A stretch of 64,000 nucleotides of DNA from Flavobacterium paronense (GCF_030409795.1 NZ_JAUFQN010000019.1:1364001-1428000), one strand, 5' to 3'; shown: positions 24,130 through 31,744, counted from the stretch's first letter. Notes: generated by a model from the letters alone, not told the origin. Program-made: numbers and translations.

Positions 24130-24137
24130 TATTTTTG
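24130..24137 (+). promoter_or_regulatory. -7 promoter element of the Gfo/Idh/MocA gene
   Basis: TATTTTTG matches TAnnTTTG, 15 bases before the ATG at 24153. It overlaps an in-frame TTG at 24135, which is therefore not the start. Confidence 0.65.
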
Positions 24138-24152
24138 ATAAAATTTACTTCT

Positions 24153-25121
24153 ATGCTTAAAGTTGGCGTTTTAGGTGCTGGTCACCTCGGAAAAATACAC
24201 TTACGTTTATTACAACAATCTGATAAATATGAACTCGTTGGTTTTTATGATGAAAATCATGAAAACGGAGCCAAAATCGAAGCCGAATTTGGATACAAAC
24301 AATTTGATACTATTGCCAAGTTAATTCACGCTGTAGATGTCATCGATATTGTAACTCCAACCCTTTCACATTATAAATGTGCTAAAGTTTCTATCAAATC
24401 AGGGAAACACGTTTTTATAGAAAAACCAATTTCTACAACGGTTGAAGAAGCCGAAGAAATTATCGCTTTGGCAAAAGAATATAACATCAAAGGGCAAGTT
24501 GGACATGTAGAGCGTTTTAATCCGGCATTCACTGCTGTGAAAGATATGATTGAAACGCCTATGTTTATAGAAACACACCGTTTGGCAGAATTCAATCCTC
24601 GAGGCACAGATGTTCCTGTAGTTTTAGATTTAATGATACATGATATTGATGCTATTTTGAGTGTGGTAAAATCAAAAGTCAAAGCGGTTCATGCCAGTGG
24701 CGTTTCGGTTTTGAGTCAATCGCCAGATATTGCCAATGCTCGAATTGAATTCGAAAATGGTTGCGTGGCCAATATTACTTCAAGTAGAATTTCAATGAAA
24801 AATATGCGTAAGTCACGATTTTTTCAGAAAGATGCTTATATCTCAGTCGATTATTTAGACAAAACCTGTGAAGTTGTCAAAATGAAAGAAGCTCCAGAAG
24901 TTCCTGGAGATTTTGATATGATTCTTCAAAATGCAGAAGGCGATCGCAAGCAGATTTATTTTTCTAATCCAGAAGTAAGTCAAAATAATGCAATTTTAGA
25001 TGAATTAGAATCGTTTGCTGATGCCATCAACAACAACAAGACTCCAATCGTAACTTTAGAAGACGGAACTGAAGCATTGCGCGTTGCATATATGATTATC
25101 GATTCTATGAACGAAAAGTAA
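24153..25121 (+). CDS. Gfo/Idh/MocA family NAD(P)-dependent oxidoreductase
   Basis: This 322-aa enzyme has the Rossmann fold of the glucose-fructose oxidoreductase family: VGVLGAGHLGKIHLRLL at the N-terminus (GxGxxG dinucleotide loop), the active-site Lys in HVFIEKPISTTVEEAEEII (about residues 93-111), and GHVERFNPAF with the substrate-binding His/Glu region. The C-terminal half forms the beta-sheet dimer domain. I start at the ATG at 24153 because the -7 promoter element lies over the upstream TTG at 24135. The short gene that follows 4 bases later is co-transcribed. It probably oxidises a cyclitol or sugar-derived substrate; the exact one is unknown. Confidence 0.92.
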   Translation: MLKVGVLGAGHLGKIHLRLLQQSDKYELVGFYDENHENGAKIEAEFGYKQFDTIAKLIHAVDVIDIVTPTLSHYKCAKVSIKSGKHVFIEKPISTTVEEAEEIIALAKEYNIKGQVGHVERFNPAFTAVKDMIETPMFIETHRLAEFNPRGTDVPVVLDLMIHDIDAILSVVKSKVKAVHASGVSVLSQSPDIANARIEFENGCVANITSSRISMKNMRKSRFFQKDAYISVDYLDKTCEVVKMKEAPEVPGDFDMILQNAEGDRKQIYFSNPEVSQNNAILDELESFADAINNNKTPIVTLEDGTEALRVAYMIIDSMNEK

Positions 25122-25125
25122 TTTT

Positions 25126-25572
25126 ATGAAAATGATTGTTCTTATATTATGTTTTTTTCTTGATGCTACTGCACAAAATAATACTATTGTCCATTTTGAA
25201 GAATTAAAACAAAGTATTTTAAATGAAAATATTAATTTAGATACTATTGATTTATCTTCTGAAGTAATTAATAAAACAGAAATTAAAATCTTGCAATTAT
25301 TAAATAATACTGCTGACGATCTGAATGGTAAAAGTTTCGCATTCGTTTCCGGTTCAACAGGAACGTTTATAAGCAAAAAGACTGTTTTTTTTAACTACTT
25401 TAAAGATTCATTCCTTACTAAAAATGATGTTCTTAGCTATTCAATTATAAAGTTAAATCCGGATCAAATCAAATTATCAAATACCGACTATATTGTGTTT
25501 TTCTGGACAAAAACATACAATGCCAATTCAAAAGCTTTGCTAAAAAAAATAAAAAATACTAAACCACAATAA
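25126..25572 (+). CDS. small secreted protein of unknown function
   Basis: I recognise no family. This 148-aa protein begins with a short signal-like segment (MKMIVLILCFFLDATAQ) and a mature part with alternating helical and strand-like stretches: VHFEELKQSILNENINLD, KSFAFVSGSTGTFISKKT, then VFFWTKTYNANSKALLKKIK. Its start lies 4 bases after the oxidoreductase stop and its TAA shares a base with the next ATG at 25572 (TAATG), so it is translated with both neighbours. Nothing else points to its job. Confidence 0.65.
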   Translation: MKMIVLILCFFLDATAQNNTIVHFEELKQSILNENINLDTIDLSSEVINKTEIKILQLLNNTADDLNGKSFAFVSGSTGTFISKKTVFFNYFKDSFLTKNDVLSYSIIKLNPDQIKLSNTDYIVFFWTKTYNANSKALLKKIKNTKPQ

Positions 25573-26459
25573 TGAAAATAATAGCTGTAATAGGCGCAGG
25601 AACAATGGGTAATGGAATAGCCCACACTTTTGCCCAAAGCGGTTTTACCGTAAAATTAATTGATGTTTCCGAAAAATCATTAGAAAAAGGGATGGCTACT
25701 ATTGCTTCAAACTTGGATAGAATGGTAACCAAAGGAACCATTACCGAAGCAGAAAAACACAAAACCATTGGAAATATAATCACCTATACTGATATTAAAG
25801 ACGGCGTTGTTGGAACCGATTTAGTAATTGAAGCTGCCACAGAAAACGTGGGTTTAAAACTTCAAATATTTAAACAATTAAGCGACGTTTGCGATCACAA
25901 TGTGATATTGGCAACCAATACCTCTTCCATTTCTATCACTCAAATTGCTGCGCAAGTAGTACATCCTGAACGTGTAATCGGAATGCATTTTATGAATCCG
26001 GTGCCGATTATGAAATTGGTAGAAATCATTCGTGGTTATTCCACTACAGATGAAGTGACTAAAATCATCATGGATTTATCAGTAAAATTAGGTAAAACAC
26101 CAACAGAAGTAAACGATTATCCCGGCTTTGTGGCTAACAGAATTTTGATGCCAATGATTAACGAAGCAATCGAAACTTTATACAATGGCGTAGCAGGTGT
26201 TTACGAAATTGACACTGTGATGAAACTCGGAATGGCACATCCTATGGGACCATTGCAATTAGCAGATTTTATTGGATTAGATGTTTGCCTTTCGATTTTA
26301 AACGTAATGTATGACGGATTCAAAAATCCAAAATATGCTCCTTGCCCACTCTTAGTGAATATGGTTATGGCGGGAAAAAAAGGAGTAAAATCAGGTGAAG
26401 GTTTTTATGATTATTCAGAAAGCAAAAAGGCTGAGAAAGTTTCTAAACAATTTTCATAA
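25572..26459 (+). CDS. 3-hydroxybutyryl-CoA (3-hydroxyacyl-CoA) dehydrogenase
   Basis: This 295-aa NAD-dependent dehydrogenase has the Rossmann motif IAVIGAGTMGNGIAHTFAQ (residues 4-22), the catalytic His and partner sequence HFMNPVPIMKLVEIIRG (about 138-154), and the C-terminal helical dimer domain with NDYPGFVANRILMPMINEAI and GMAHPMGPLQLADFIG. At this length it is a stand-alone 3-hydroxybutyryl-CoA dehydrogenase, not part of a multifunctional FadB. It reduces acetoacetyl-CoA or oxidises 3-hydroxyacyl-CoA in fatty acid or butyrate metabolism. Its start shares a base with the upstream stop. The next 70 bases are a repeat-rich spacer. Confidence 0.95.
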   Translation: MKIIAVIGAGTMGNGIAHTFAQSGFTVKLIDVSEKSLEKGMATIASNLDRMVTKGTITEAEKHKTIGNIITYTDIKDGVVGTDLVIEAATENVGLKLQIFKQLSDVCDHNVILATNTSSISITQIAAQVVHPERVIGMHFMNPVPIMKLVEIIRGYSTTDEVTKIIMDLSVKLGKTPTEVNDYPGFVANRILMPMINEAIETLYNGVAGVYEIDTVMKLGMAHPMGPLQLADFIGLDVCLSILNVMYDGFKNPKYAPCPLLVNMVMAGKKGVKSGEGFYDYSESKKAEKVSKQFS

Positions 26460-26530
26460 TTAACAATGGATAATGGATAATTGATAATTTCAAAACATAA
26501 TTATCAATTGTTAATTGTCAATTATCAATT
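26460..26530. repeat. dispersed A+T-rich inverted/direct repeat
   Basis: AATTGATAATT (26479-26489) is the inverse complement of AATTATCAATT, which occurs twice (26499-26509 and 26520-26530). The stretch also has the direct pair AATGGATAATGGATAA. It fills the gap between the dehydrogenase and DUF1015 genes. The same phrase appears at 24098-24128. Confidence 0.6.
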
Positions 26531-26536
26531 GAATAA

Positions 26537-27754
26537 ATGAGCAAAATAATCCCTTTTAAAGCCGTTCGTCCTACGCCAGATAAGGTAGCGTTAGTGACCT
26601 GTAGAAACTATGATGATTATAGTTCGGCTGAGCTTGCGGCTTGGTTGAGTTTTAATCCGTACTCTTTTTTGCATGTGATTCACCCTGCTTATATGCATTC
26701 GCAAAAAATCACATTGGACAAGCGTTTCAAGGGTGTGGCTCATAAATATCAGGATTTTAAAGAGGAAGGCATTTTTATGGAAGAAGACAAAGCTGTTTTC
26801 TTTTTATATGAAATTCAGAATAAAGTGCAGACTTTCACAGGTTTTGTAGCCGGAACTTCGATTGAAGATTACAAGAACAATGTCATTAAAAAGCACGAAG
26901 ATACATTGCAATATCGTGTGGAATATTTTAAAGATTATTTGCATCAGACGGGTTTTAATACTGAACCGGTTTTGATCACTTATCCGGACAGCGAAACACT
27001 GAATTCTTGGATAGCCGAAAAGAAAAAAAGTCAACCGGTATATAATTATTCTACAACCAATAAGGAAAAGCATCAAGTGTGGAAAATTGAAGCGAAGGAA
27101 GAAATTCAATGGTTGCAAAAGCAATTTGAGCAAATCCCTGAATTATATATTGCCGACGGGCATCACCGCTTGGCTTCTGCTGAATTGTTGTATGATGAAG
27201 ACAAGCATTTGGGCAACGAAAACCTAAACTATTTTATGAGTTTCTTAATTGCCGAAAGCAATGTTAAAATCTACGAATACAATAGAATCATAAGAGATTT
27301 GAATGGTTTTACTAAAGATGATTTCCTCGAAAAATTAACCGAAAATTTTATCATCAAAGACAAAGAACAAGAATTGTGGAAACCACAAAGTAAGTTTGAA
27401 TTTGGAATGTATTTGGATGGACATTTCTATGCTTTGTTTTATAAGCAAGATAACAAACAACCTTCCATTATAGAAAACCTTGATGCACAGATTTTATACG
27501 ATAAAGTTTTGAAACCTCTATTAGCTATAGAAGATTTGAGAAACGATGAACGCATTGAATACATTTCTGGAAAACAATCTATTTCAACTATAAAAGAATT
27601 AGTTGATGAAGGAGAATTTGAAGTTGGTTTTATGTTATTTCCCTCTGATATTTCAGAAATCAAAGCCTTGGCAGACAACAATTTGATTATGCCACCAAAA
27701 AGCACTTATATCGAACCAAAGTTCAGAAGTGGATTGATGGTATATGAATTGTAA
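26537..27754 (+). CDS. DUF1015 family protein
   Basis: This 405-aa protein matches DUF1015, a widespread family of unknown biochemical role. Seen: IIPFKAVRPTPDKVALVTC at the N-terminus, the family core RVEYFKDYLHQTG, LYIADGHHRLASAELL (about residues 200-215; the GHHR-type motif is the most conserved part and may bind metal), and FLIAESNVKIYEYNRII. The His-Arg pair suggests an enzyme. It lies between a dehydrogenase and a PLP-binding protein and has no partner gene that explains it. Confidence 0.9.
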   Translation: MSKIIPFKAVRPTPDKVALVTCRNYDDYSSAELAAWLSFNPYSFLHVIHPAYMHSQKITLDKRFKGVAHKYQDFKEEGIFMEEDKAVFFLYEIQNKVQTFTGFVAGTSIEDYKNNVIKKHEDTLQYRVEYFKDYLHQTGFNTEPVLITYPDSETLNSWIAEKKKSQPVYNYSTTNKEKHQVWKIEAKEEIQWLQKQFEQIPELYIADGHHRLASAELLYDEDKHLGNENLNYFMSFLIAESNVKIYEYNRIIRDLNGFTKDDFLEKLTENFIIKDKEQELWKPQSKFEFGMYLDGHFYALFYKQDNKQPSIIENLDAQILYDKVLKPLLAIEDLRNDERIEYISGKQSISTIKELVDEGEFEVGFMLFPSDISEIKALADNNLIMPPKSTYIEPKFRSGLMVYEL

Positions 27755-27773
27755 TGTGACAGCGGGGATTTTA

Positions 27774-27861
27774 AAAGATGAAGAGCTTTCTAATCAAAGA
27801 TGAAGAGCTTTTCAATGAAAGATGAAGAGCTTTTTAATTAAAGATGAAGAGCTTTTACATT
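27774..27861. repeat. 4 x 22-bp tandem repeat array
   Basis: Four units start at 27774, 27796, 27818 and 27840, exactly 22 bp apart. Each begins with the invariant 16-mer AAAGATGAAGAGCTTT and ends with a variable 6-base tail. The array lies 20 bases after the DUF1015 stop. With no spacers and a very short unit it is not a CRISPR array. A terminator-like hairpin (27876-27893) follows. Confidence 0.9.
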
Positions 27862-27875
27862 GCCCATAAATACTG

Positions 27876-27893
27876 GCCTTCGGAAGGCTTTTA
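27876..27893 (+). terminator. terminator after the tandem array
   Basis: GCCTT (27876-27880) pairs with AAGGC (27884-27888) around the tight loop CGG, followed by TTTTA. It is the likely 3' end of the DUF1015 transcript, which would then include the tandem array. Confidence 0.7.
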
Positions 27894-27927
27894 TACACTT
27901 TAAAAAATTGTTTTTATCTTTAAATTT

Positions 27928-28578
27928 ATGTCAATAGCCCAAAACCTTCAAAAAATTAACACTACACTCCCGTCCCACGTCACATTGGTAGCCGTTTCCA
28001 AAACCAAACCTGTTTCCGATTTGATGGAAGCCTACAACGCTGGCCAACGCATTTTTGGAGAAAACAAAATACAGGAAATGACCGAGAAATGGGAACAAAT
28101 GCCCAAAGACATTCAGTGGCATATGATTGGGCATGTGCAAACCAATAAAGTCAAATACATGGCAGAATATGTGAGTTTGATTCACGGAGTTGATAGTTTG
28201 AAGTTATTACAGGAAATCAACAAGCAAGCTGCAAAGCACAATCGGGTAATAGATTGTTTACTTCAAGTTTATATTGCTGAAGAAGAATCAAAGTTTGGTT
28301 TGGATGAAAATGAATTGGAAGAGATTTTTCACTCTGACGGATTTAAATTATTGAAAAACATTAAAGTCGTCGGGTTAATGGGAATGGCAACATTCACTGA
28401 TAATCAAACACAAATCAAAAAAGAATTCCTGAATTTGAAATCTATTTTTGATAAACTGAAAACTGAACACTGCCAACTGAACACTCTTTCCATGGGAATG
28501 TCAGGCGATTACCAACTTGCTATTGAATGTGGCAGTACGATGGTTCGGATTGGAAGTAGTATATTTGGCGGAAGATAG
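27928..28578 (+). CDS. YggS family pyridoxal-phosphate homeostasis protein
   Basis: This 216-aa protein matches the YggS/PLPBP family, single-domain TIM-barrel proteins that bind PLP and keep PLP and amino-acid pools balanced. Seen: VTLVAVSKTKPVSDLMEAYN (PLP Lys about residue 25), FGENKIQEM, HMIGHVQTNKVKYM, and the C-terminal LSMGMSGDYQLAIECGSTMVRIGSSIFG, the PLP phosphate site. One coding stretch (28453-28485) consists of the intergenic-style phrase CTGAA-aaCTGAACACTG, encoding DKLKTEHCQLNTL, and the same phrase recurs just after the stop (28584-28612). Confidence 0.93.
   Translation: MSIAQNLQKINTTLPSHVTLVAVSKTKPVSDLMEAYNAGQRIFGENKIQEMTEKWEQMPKDIQWHMIGHVQTNKVKYMAEYVSLIHGVDSLKLLQEINKQAAKHNRVIDCLLQVYIAEEESKFGLDENELEEIFHSDGFKLLKNIKVVGLMGMATFTDNQTQIKKEFLNLKSIFDKLKTEHCQLNTLSMGMSGDYQLAIECGSTMVRIGSSIFGGR
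28453..28485 (+). repeat. intergenic-type phrase repeat inside the YggS gene
   Basis: The coding segment reads as repeated 7-8-base units AAACTGA, AAACTGA, ACACTG, CCAACTGA, ACACT, encoding roughly KLKTEHCQLNT. A closely related phrase lies outside the gene at 28584-28612. Confidence 0.6.
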
Positions 28579-28583
28579 AAATC

Positions 28584-28612
28584 TGAATACTTAAAACTGA
28601 ATACTGAACACT
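28584..28612 (+). repeat. phrase repeat (AAACTGAATACTGAACACT type) after the YggS gene
   Basis: Degenerate units built on CTGAATACT and CTGAACACT sit in the 38-base gap before the next start. They share the phrase found inside the YggS gene at 28453-28485. Confidence 0.55.
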
Positions 28613-28616
28613 CATT

Positions 28617-29978
28617 TTGTACGCAATACTTGACATAGAAACCACAGGTGGACAATTTAATGAAGAAGGCATTACCGAAATTGCCATCTATAAATTTGAC
28701 GGCCATGAAATTGTTGATCAATTCATTAGCTTAGTAAATCCTGAAAAACCGATTCAGCCTTTTGTGGTGAAACTAACTGGAATAAATAATGCTATGCTCC
28801 GCTCGGCACCAAAGTTTTATGAAGTTGCCAAACGTATTATCGAAATTACCGAAGACTGCATTGTTGTAGCGCATAACGCTTCCTTTGATTACAGAATCCT
28901 AAGAACAGAATTCAGTCGTTTGGGCTATGATTATATAAAGCCAACACTTTGTACTGTTGAGTTATCACAAAAATTAATTCCGGGTCAACTTTCTTATAGT
29001 TTGGGGAAATTGGTTAGAGCACTAGGAATTCCGGTTACTGATAGACATCGTGCCAGTGGTGACGCATTGGCTACTGTGAAATTGTTTAAAATGATTTTAG
29101 CAAAAGATACTGAAAAAGAAATTTTAATCAGTTTAATTAAAGCCGAAATCAAATCGGGCTTAACCCCAAAATTATTAGATATTGTTGAAAGTCTACCAAC
29201 AAAAACTGGAATTTATTATATTCATAACGAAAAAGGCAATCTGATCTATATTGGCAAAAGCCGAAATATCAAGAAACGCATTAATCAACATTTTACTGGA
29301 ACATCTGGAAAAAGCAAAAAGATTCAGCGTGAAGTTTTTGCTGTAACGCATGAAGTTACAGGAAGTGAATTGATTGCTTTGTTAAAGGAAAGTGAAGAAA
29401 TAAAAATCAATAAACCCATTTATAATCGAGCGCAACGTAAGACAATTTTTCAATGGGCATTATATTCTGAAAAAGATGAAAATGGTTATTTGGCTTTAAT
29501 ACTTCAAAAAGCAGATGGCAGAAAAAAAGAGATTACATCTTTTACTTCAATACAAGAAGGGAAAAATTCGTTACTAAAAATTACCGAGAAATATAATTTG
29601 TGCCAAAAGATAAATGGCTTATACGAAACTAAGAATGGTTGTTTTCAATATAAAATAAAAGAATGCAATGGTGCTTGTTTGGGCAAAGAAGCTCCTGAAT
29701 TATATAATGAACGTGTGGAAGAATTTATTCAGGAAATGAAGTTTGAAAATGACAACATGGTAATTATTGACAGAGGCAGAACGGTTGATGAACGCTGTGC
29801 TGTTTTAATTGAGAACGGAATTTACAAAGGCTATTGTTTTTATGATTTGAATTATCAGGTTAACAATATCGAAATCTTGAAAAACATTATCATTCCGATG
29901 CAGAATAACCGTGATACACGAACCATTATTCAAGGCTATTTGAGAAGAAATAAGGTAATAAAGATTGTCAAATTTTAA
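28617..29978 (+). CDS. DEDDh exonuclease - GIY-YIG (UvrC-like) nuclease fusion
   Basis: This 453-aa protein joins two nuclease domains. N-terminal DnaQ-type: YAILDIETTGG (motif I DxE kept, residues 2-12), VAHNASFDYRIL (motif II), HRASGDALATV (motif III His-x4-Asp kept), ending about 165. Then a UvrC-like GIY-YIG domain (about 195-275): GIYYIHNEKGNLIYIGKS with RNIKKRINQHF. A C-terminal region of about 170 residues resembles the linker of UvrC/Cho-type proteins. The start is a TTG at 28617. It ends in TAATG overlapping miaA. Likely acts in DNA repair or in processing of branched or damaged DNA; the fusion is known in Actinobacteria and Bacteroidota. Confidence 0.9.
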   Translation: MYAILDIETTGGQFNEEGITEIAIYKFDGHEIVDQFISLVNPEKPIQPFVVKLTGINNAMLRSAPKFYEVAKRIIEITEDCIVVAHNASFDYRILRTEFSRLGYDYIKPTLCTVELSQKLIPGQLSYSLGKLVRALGIPVTDRHRASGDALATVKLFKMILAKDTEKEILISLIKAEIKSGLTPKLLDIVESLPTKTGIYYIHNEKGNLIYIGKSRNIKKRINQHFTGTSGKSKKIQREVFAVTHEVTGSELIALLKESEEIKINKPIYNRAQRKTIFQWALYSEKDENGYLALILQKADGRKKEITSFTSIQEGKNSLLKITEKYNLCQKINGLYETKNGCFQYKIKECNGACLGKEAPELYNERVEEFIQEMKFENDNMVIIDRGRTVDERCAVLIENGIYKGYCFYDLNYQVNNIEILKNIIIPMQNNRDTRTIIQGYLRRNKVIKIVKF

Positions 29979-30910
29979 TGAACTATCTAATCACAATCAT
30001 TGGTCCAACAGCAATTGGAAAAACTTCCTTGAGTATTGCTTTGTCCCAACATTTTGGTTGTGATATCATTTCGTGTGACAGCCGACAGTTTTTTAAAGAA
30101 ATGCGCATTGGAACTGCTGTTCCGAGTGAAGAAGAATTAGCTTCGGCTACGCACCATTTCATCCAAAATAAATCTATTCTTGAGAATTATACAGTTGGAG
30201 ATTTTGAGAAAGAAGTCATTGTCAAATTAGATGAATTGTTTCTTAAAAATAACATTCAAATTATGGTTGGTGGTTCAGGTTTATATGTAGATGCTATTCT
30301 AAAAGGGTTTGATGAATTTCCAGATATTAATAATTCGATTAGAGAAAAAATAAATGCTGATTTTGAAGAACTTGGAATTGATTACCTACAAAATAAGTTG
30401 AAAGATTTAGATGCAAATTATTATCAGCAATTGAGGTTGGAAAACCCGCAAACATTACAAAATCCACAACGAATGAAACGTTTTGTTGAAGTTTGTATTG
30501 GAACCGGAAAACCGTATTCTTCTTTTTTAAATCAAAAGAAAAGCCAACGTAACTTCACTCCTATTATCATTGGTTTGGAAGCTGACAGAGTAATAATGTA
30601 CGACCGAATTAATCAACGTGTAGATATAATGATTAATGAAGGCTTGGTTAATGAAGCTAAAAGTTTGTTTCCAAATAAAGAATTAAATGCACTACAAACC
30701 GTTGGTTATAAGGAGTTGTTTGATTATTTTGAGGGTAAGATTACATTAGAATTTGCTAAAGAAGAAATTAAGAAAAACACGCGTAGGTTTTCAAAGCGCC
30801 AATTGACTTGGTTCAAGCGAACTGAAGATGTTAAATGGTTTGATTTTAAAGCAGACAAAAATGATATTGTGAATTATATAAAATCCCAAATCCTAATTCC
30901 TAAATCCTAA
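29978..30910 (+). CDS. miaA: tRNA dimethylallyltransferase MiaA
   Basis: This 310-aa enzyme adds a dimethylallyl group to A37 of tRNAs that read UNN codons. Seen: the P-loop IIGPTAIGKTSLSIALSQHF (residues 6-25), SCDSRQFFKEMRIGTAVPSE (32-51, DMAPP/substrate-site motif), GGSGLYVDAIL, and the C-terminal NTRRFSKRQLTWFKR tRNA-binding region. Its ATG shares a base with the upstream stop. The last codons and stop lie inside a 7-bp-period phrase repeat (30881-30913) that encodes SQILIPKS, so the C-terminal tail is repeat-derived. Normal family length. Confidence 0.97.
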   Translation: MNYLITIIGPTAIGKTSLSIALSQHFGCDIISCDSRQFFKEMRIGTAVPSEEELASATHHFIQNKSILENYTVGDFEKEVIVKLDELFLKNNIQIMVGGSGLYVDAILKGFDEFPDINNSIREKINADFEELGIDYLQNKLKDLDANYYQQLRLENPQTLQNPQRMKRFVEVCIGTGKPYSSFLNQKKSQRNFTPIIIGLEADRVIMYDRINQRVDIMINEGLVNEAKSLFPNKELNALQTVGYKELFDYFEGKITLEFAKEEIKKNTRRFSKRQLTWFKRTEDVKWFDFKADKNDIVNYIKSQILIPKS

Positions 30911-30913
30911 ATT
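30881..30913 (+). repeat. 7-bp-period phrase repeat forming the miaA 3' end
   Basis: Consecutive units AAATCCC, AAATCCT, AATTCCT, AAATCCT, AAATT run through the last eight codons of miaA, its stop codon and a few bases beyond. Confidence 0.6.
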
Positions 30914-30916
30914 ATC

Positions 30917-31657
30917 ATGCCTATATCAAAAGACTTTACTTCTTTACTAAACAAAGATTGGGAAATTTCCTTTTTACAATGTTATCCTAATGGTCGTTTA
31001 AAGTATACTGATTTATGCAATATATTGCAGCTAACTGCGGCTGATCATGCAGAATTAGGTGGCATCAGTTTTAGTGATATGCAAGTGCATCATCAGGCCT
31101 GGGTTTTAAGCAGAATGCGTGTTGAGATAAAACGTTTGCCAAAATGGAAAGACGTTGTAACGGTTAAAACGTGGATTAATTCATTAGAGAATTCGCGTTC
31201 TATTCGCTGTTTGGAGTTGTATATTGGTGCTGAGAAAATTGTGGGTTGTGAAACCTTTTGGGCTGTTTTTAATACGCAAACGCGTCGTCCTGAAAATTTG
31301 GCTTTACCACATTCCCATTTTGAAAAATACCCTGAAGATAAAGCAACTGTAATTCAATTTTCTAAAATTGACACCACGATTGACAAGACATTTGTGATAG
31401 AAAAGACAATTCTTCTTTCTGATTTAGACATAGTAAATCATGCTAACAGCGTTAAATATCTAGAATGGTGTTTGGATTATGTTGATCCACAATTGTTGTT
31501 AAATCAAAGAGTTGAAAGTTTTGAAATGAATTATCTAAAGGAAGTTTCATTGGACGATACAATTGCTATTGAGAAAAGTGTCGTAGAAAATCCGATGATT
31601 TTTACTGTGAATGCCAACAATAAAATTTGTTTTGCTTTACAACTGAATTTGAAGTAG
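30917..31657 (+). CDS. acyl-ACP thioesterase
   Basis: This 246-aa protein has the double hot-dog fold of acyl-ACP thioesterases that release fatty acids from acyl carrier protein. Seen: WEISFLQCYPNGRLKYTDLC at the N-terminus (first hot-dog strand), HAELGGISFSDM, and the second hot-dog DLDIVNHANSVKYLEWCLD (about residues 178-196), which carries the Asn-His-x-x pattern typical of the catalytic half. It starts 6 bases after miaA. Bacterial members often act on odd or branched acyl chains; here the substrate is unknown. It is the last gene before a convergent two-component operon, with a palindromic element between them. Confidence 0.88.
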   Translation: MPISKDFTSLLNKDWEISFLQCYPNGRLKYTDLCNILQLTAADHAELGGISFSDMQVHHQAWVLSRMRVEIKRLPKWKDVVTVKTWINSLENSRSIRCLELYIGAEKIVGCETFWAVFNTQTRRPENLALPHSHFEKYPEDKATVIQFSKIDTTIDKTFVIEKTILLSDLDIVNHANSVKYLEWCLDYVDPQLLLNQRVESFEMNYLKEVSLDDTIAIEKSVVENPMIFTVNANNKICFALQLNLK

Positions 31658-31668
31658 AAACAAATCTC

Positions 31669-31737
31669 CTAGCCCGGATTGAAACGGCATCCTTTTTCTT
31701 GTTAAAGAAAAAGATATAGTGAAAAGCCGGATTAGCT
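31669..31737. repeat. palindromic intergenic element, copy A
   Basis: Starts CTAGCCCGGATTGAAACGGC and ends GCCGGATTAGCT. The centre is a perfect 9-bp hairpin, CTTTTTCTT (31692-31700) with AAGAAAAAG (31705-31713), loop GTTA. The ends pair as TAGC with GCTA and CCGG with CCGG around a bulge. The second copy is at 50291-50397. Confidence 0.75.
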
Positions 31738-31744
31738 ACTAATT

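Noticed and set aside
27774..27861. Possible CRISPR array (four regular repeats)
   Set aside because: The 22-bp units abut with only 6 variable bases each; there are no spacers of 25-40 bases and no cas genes in the window.
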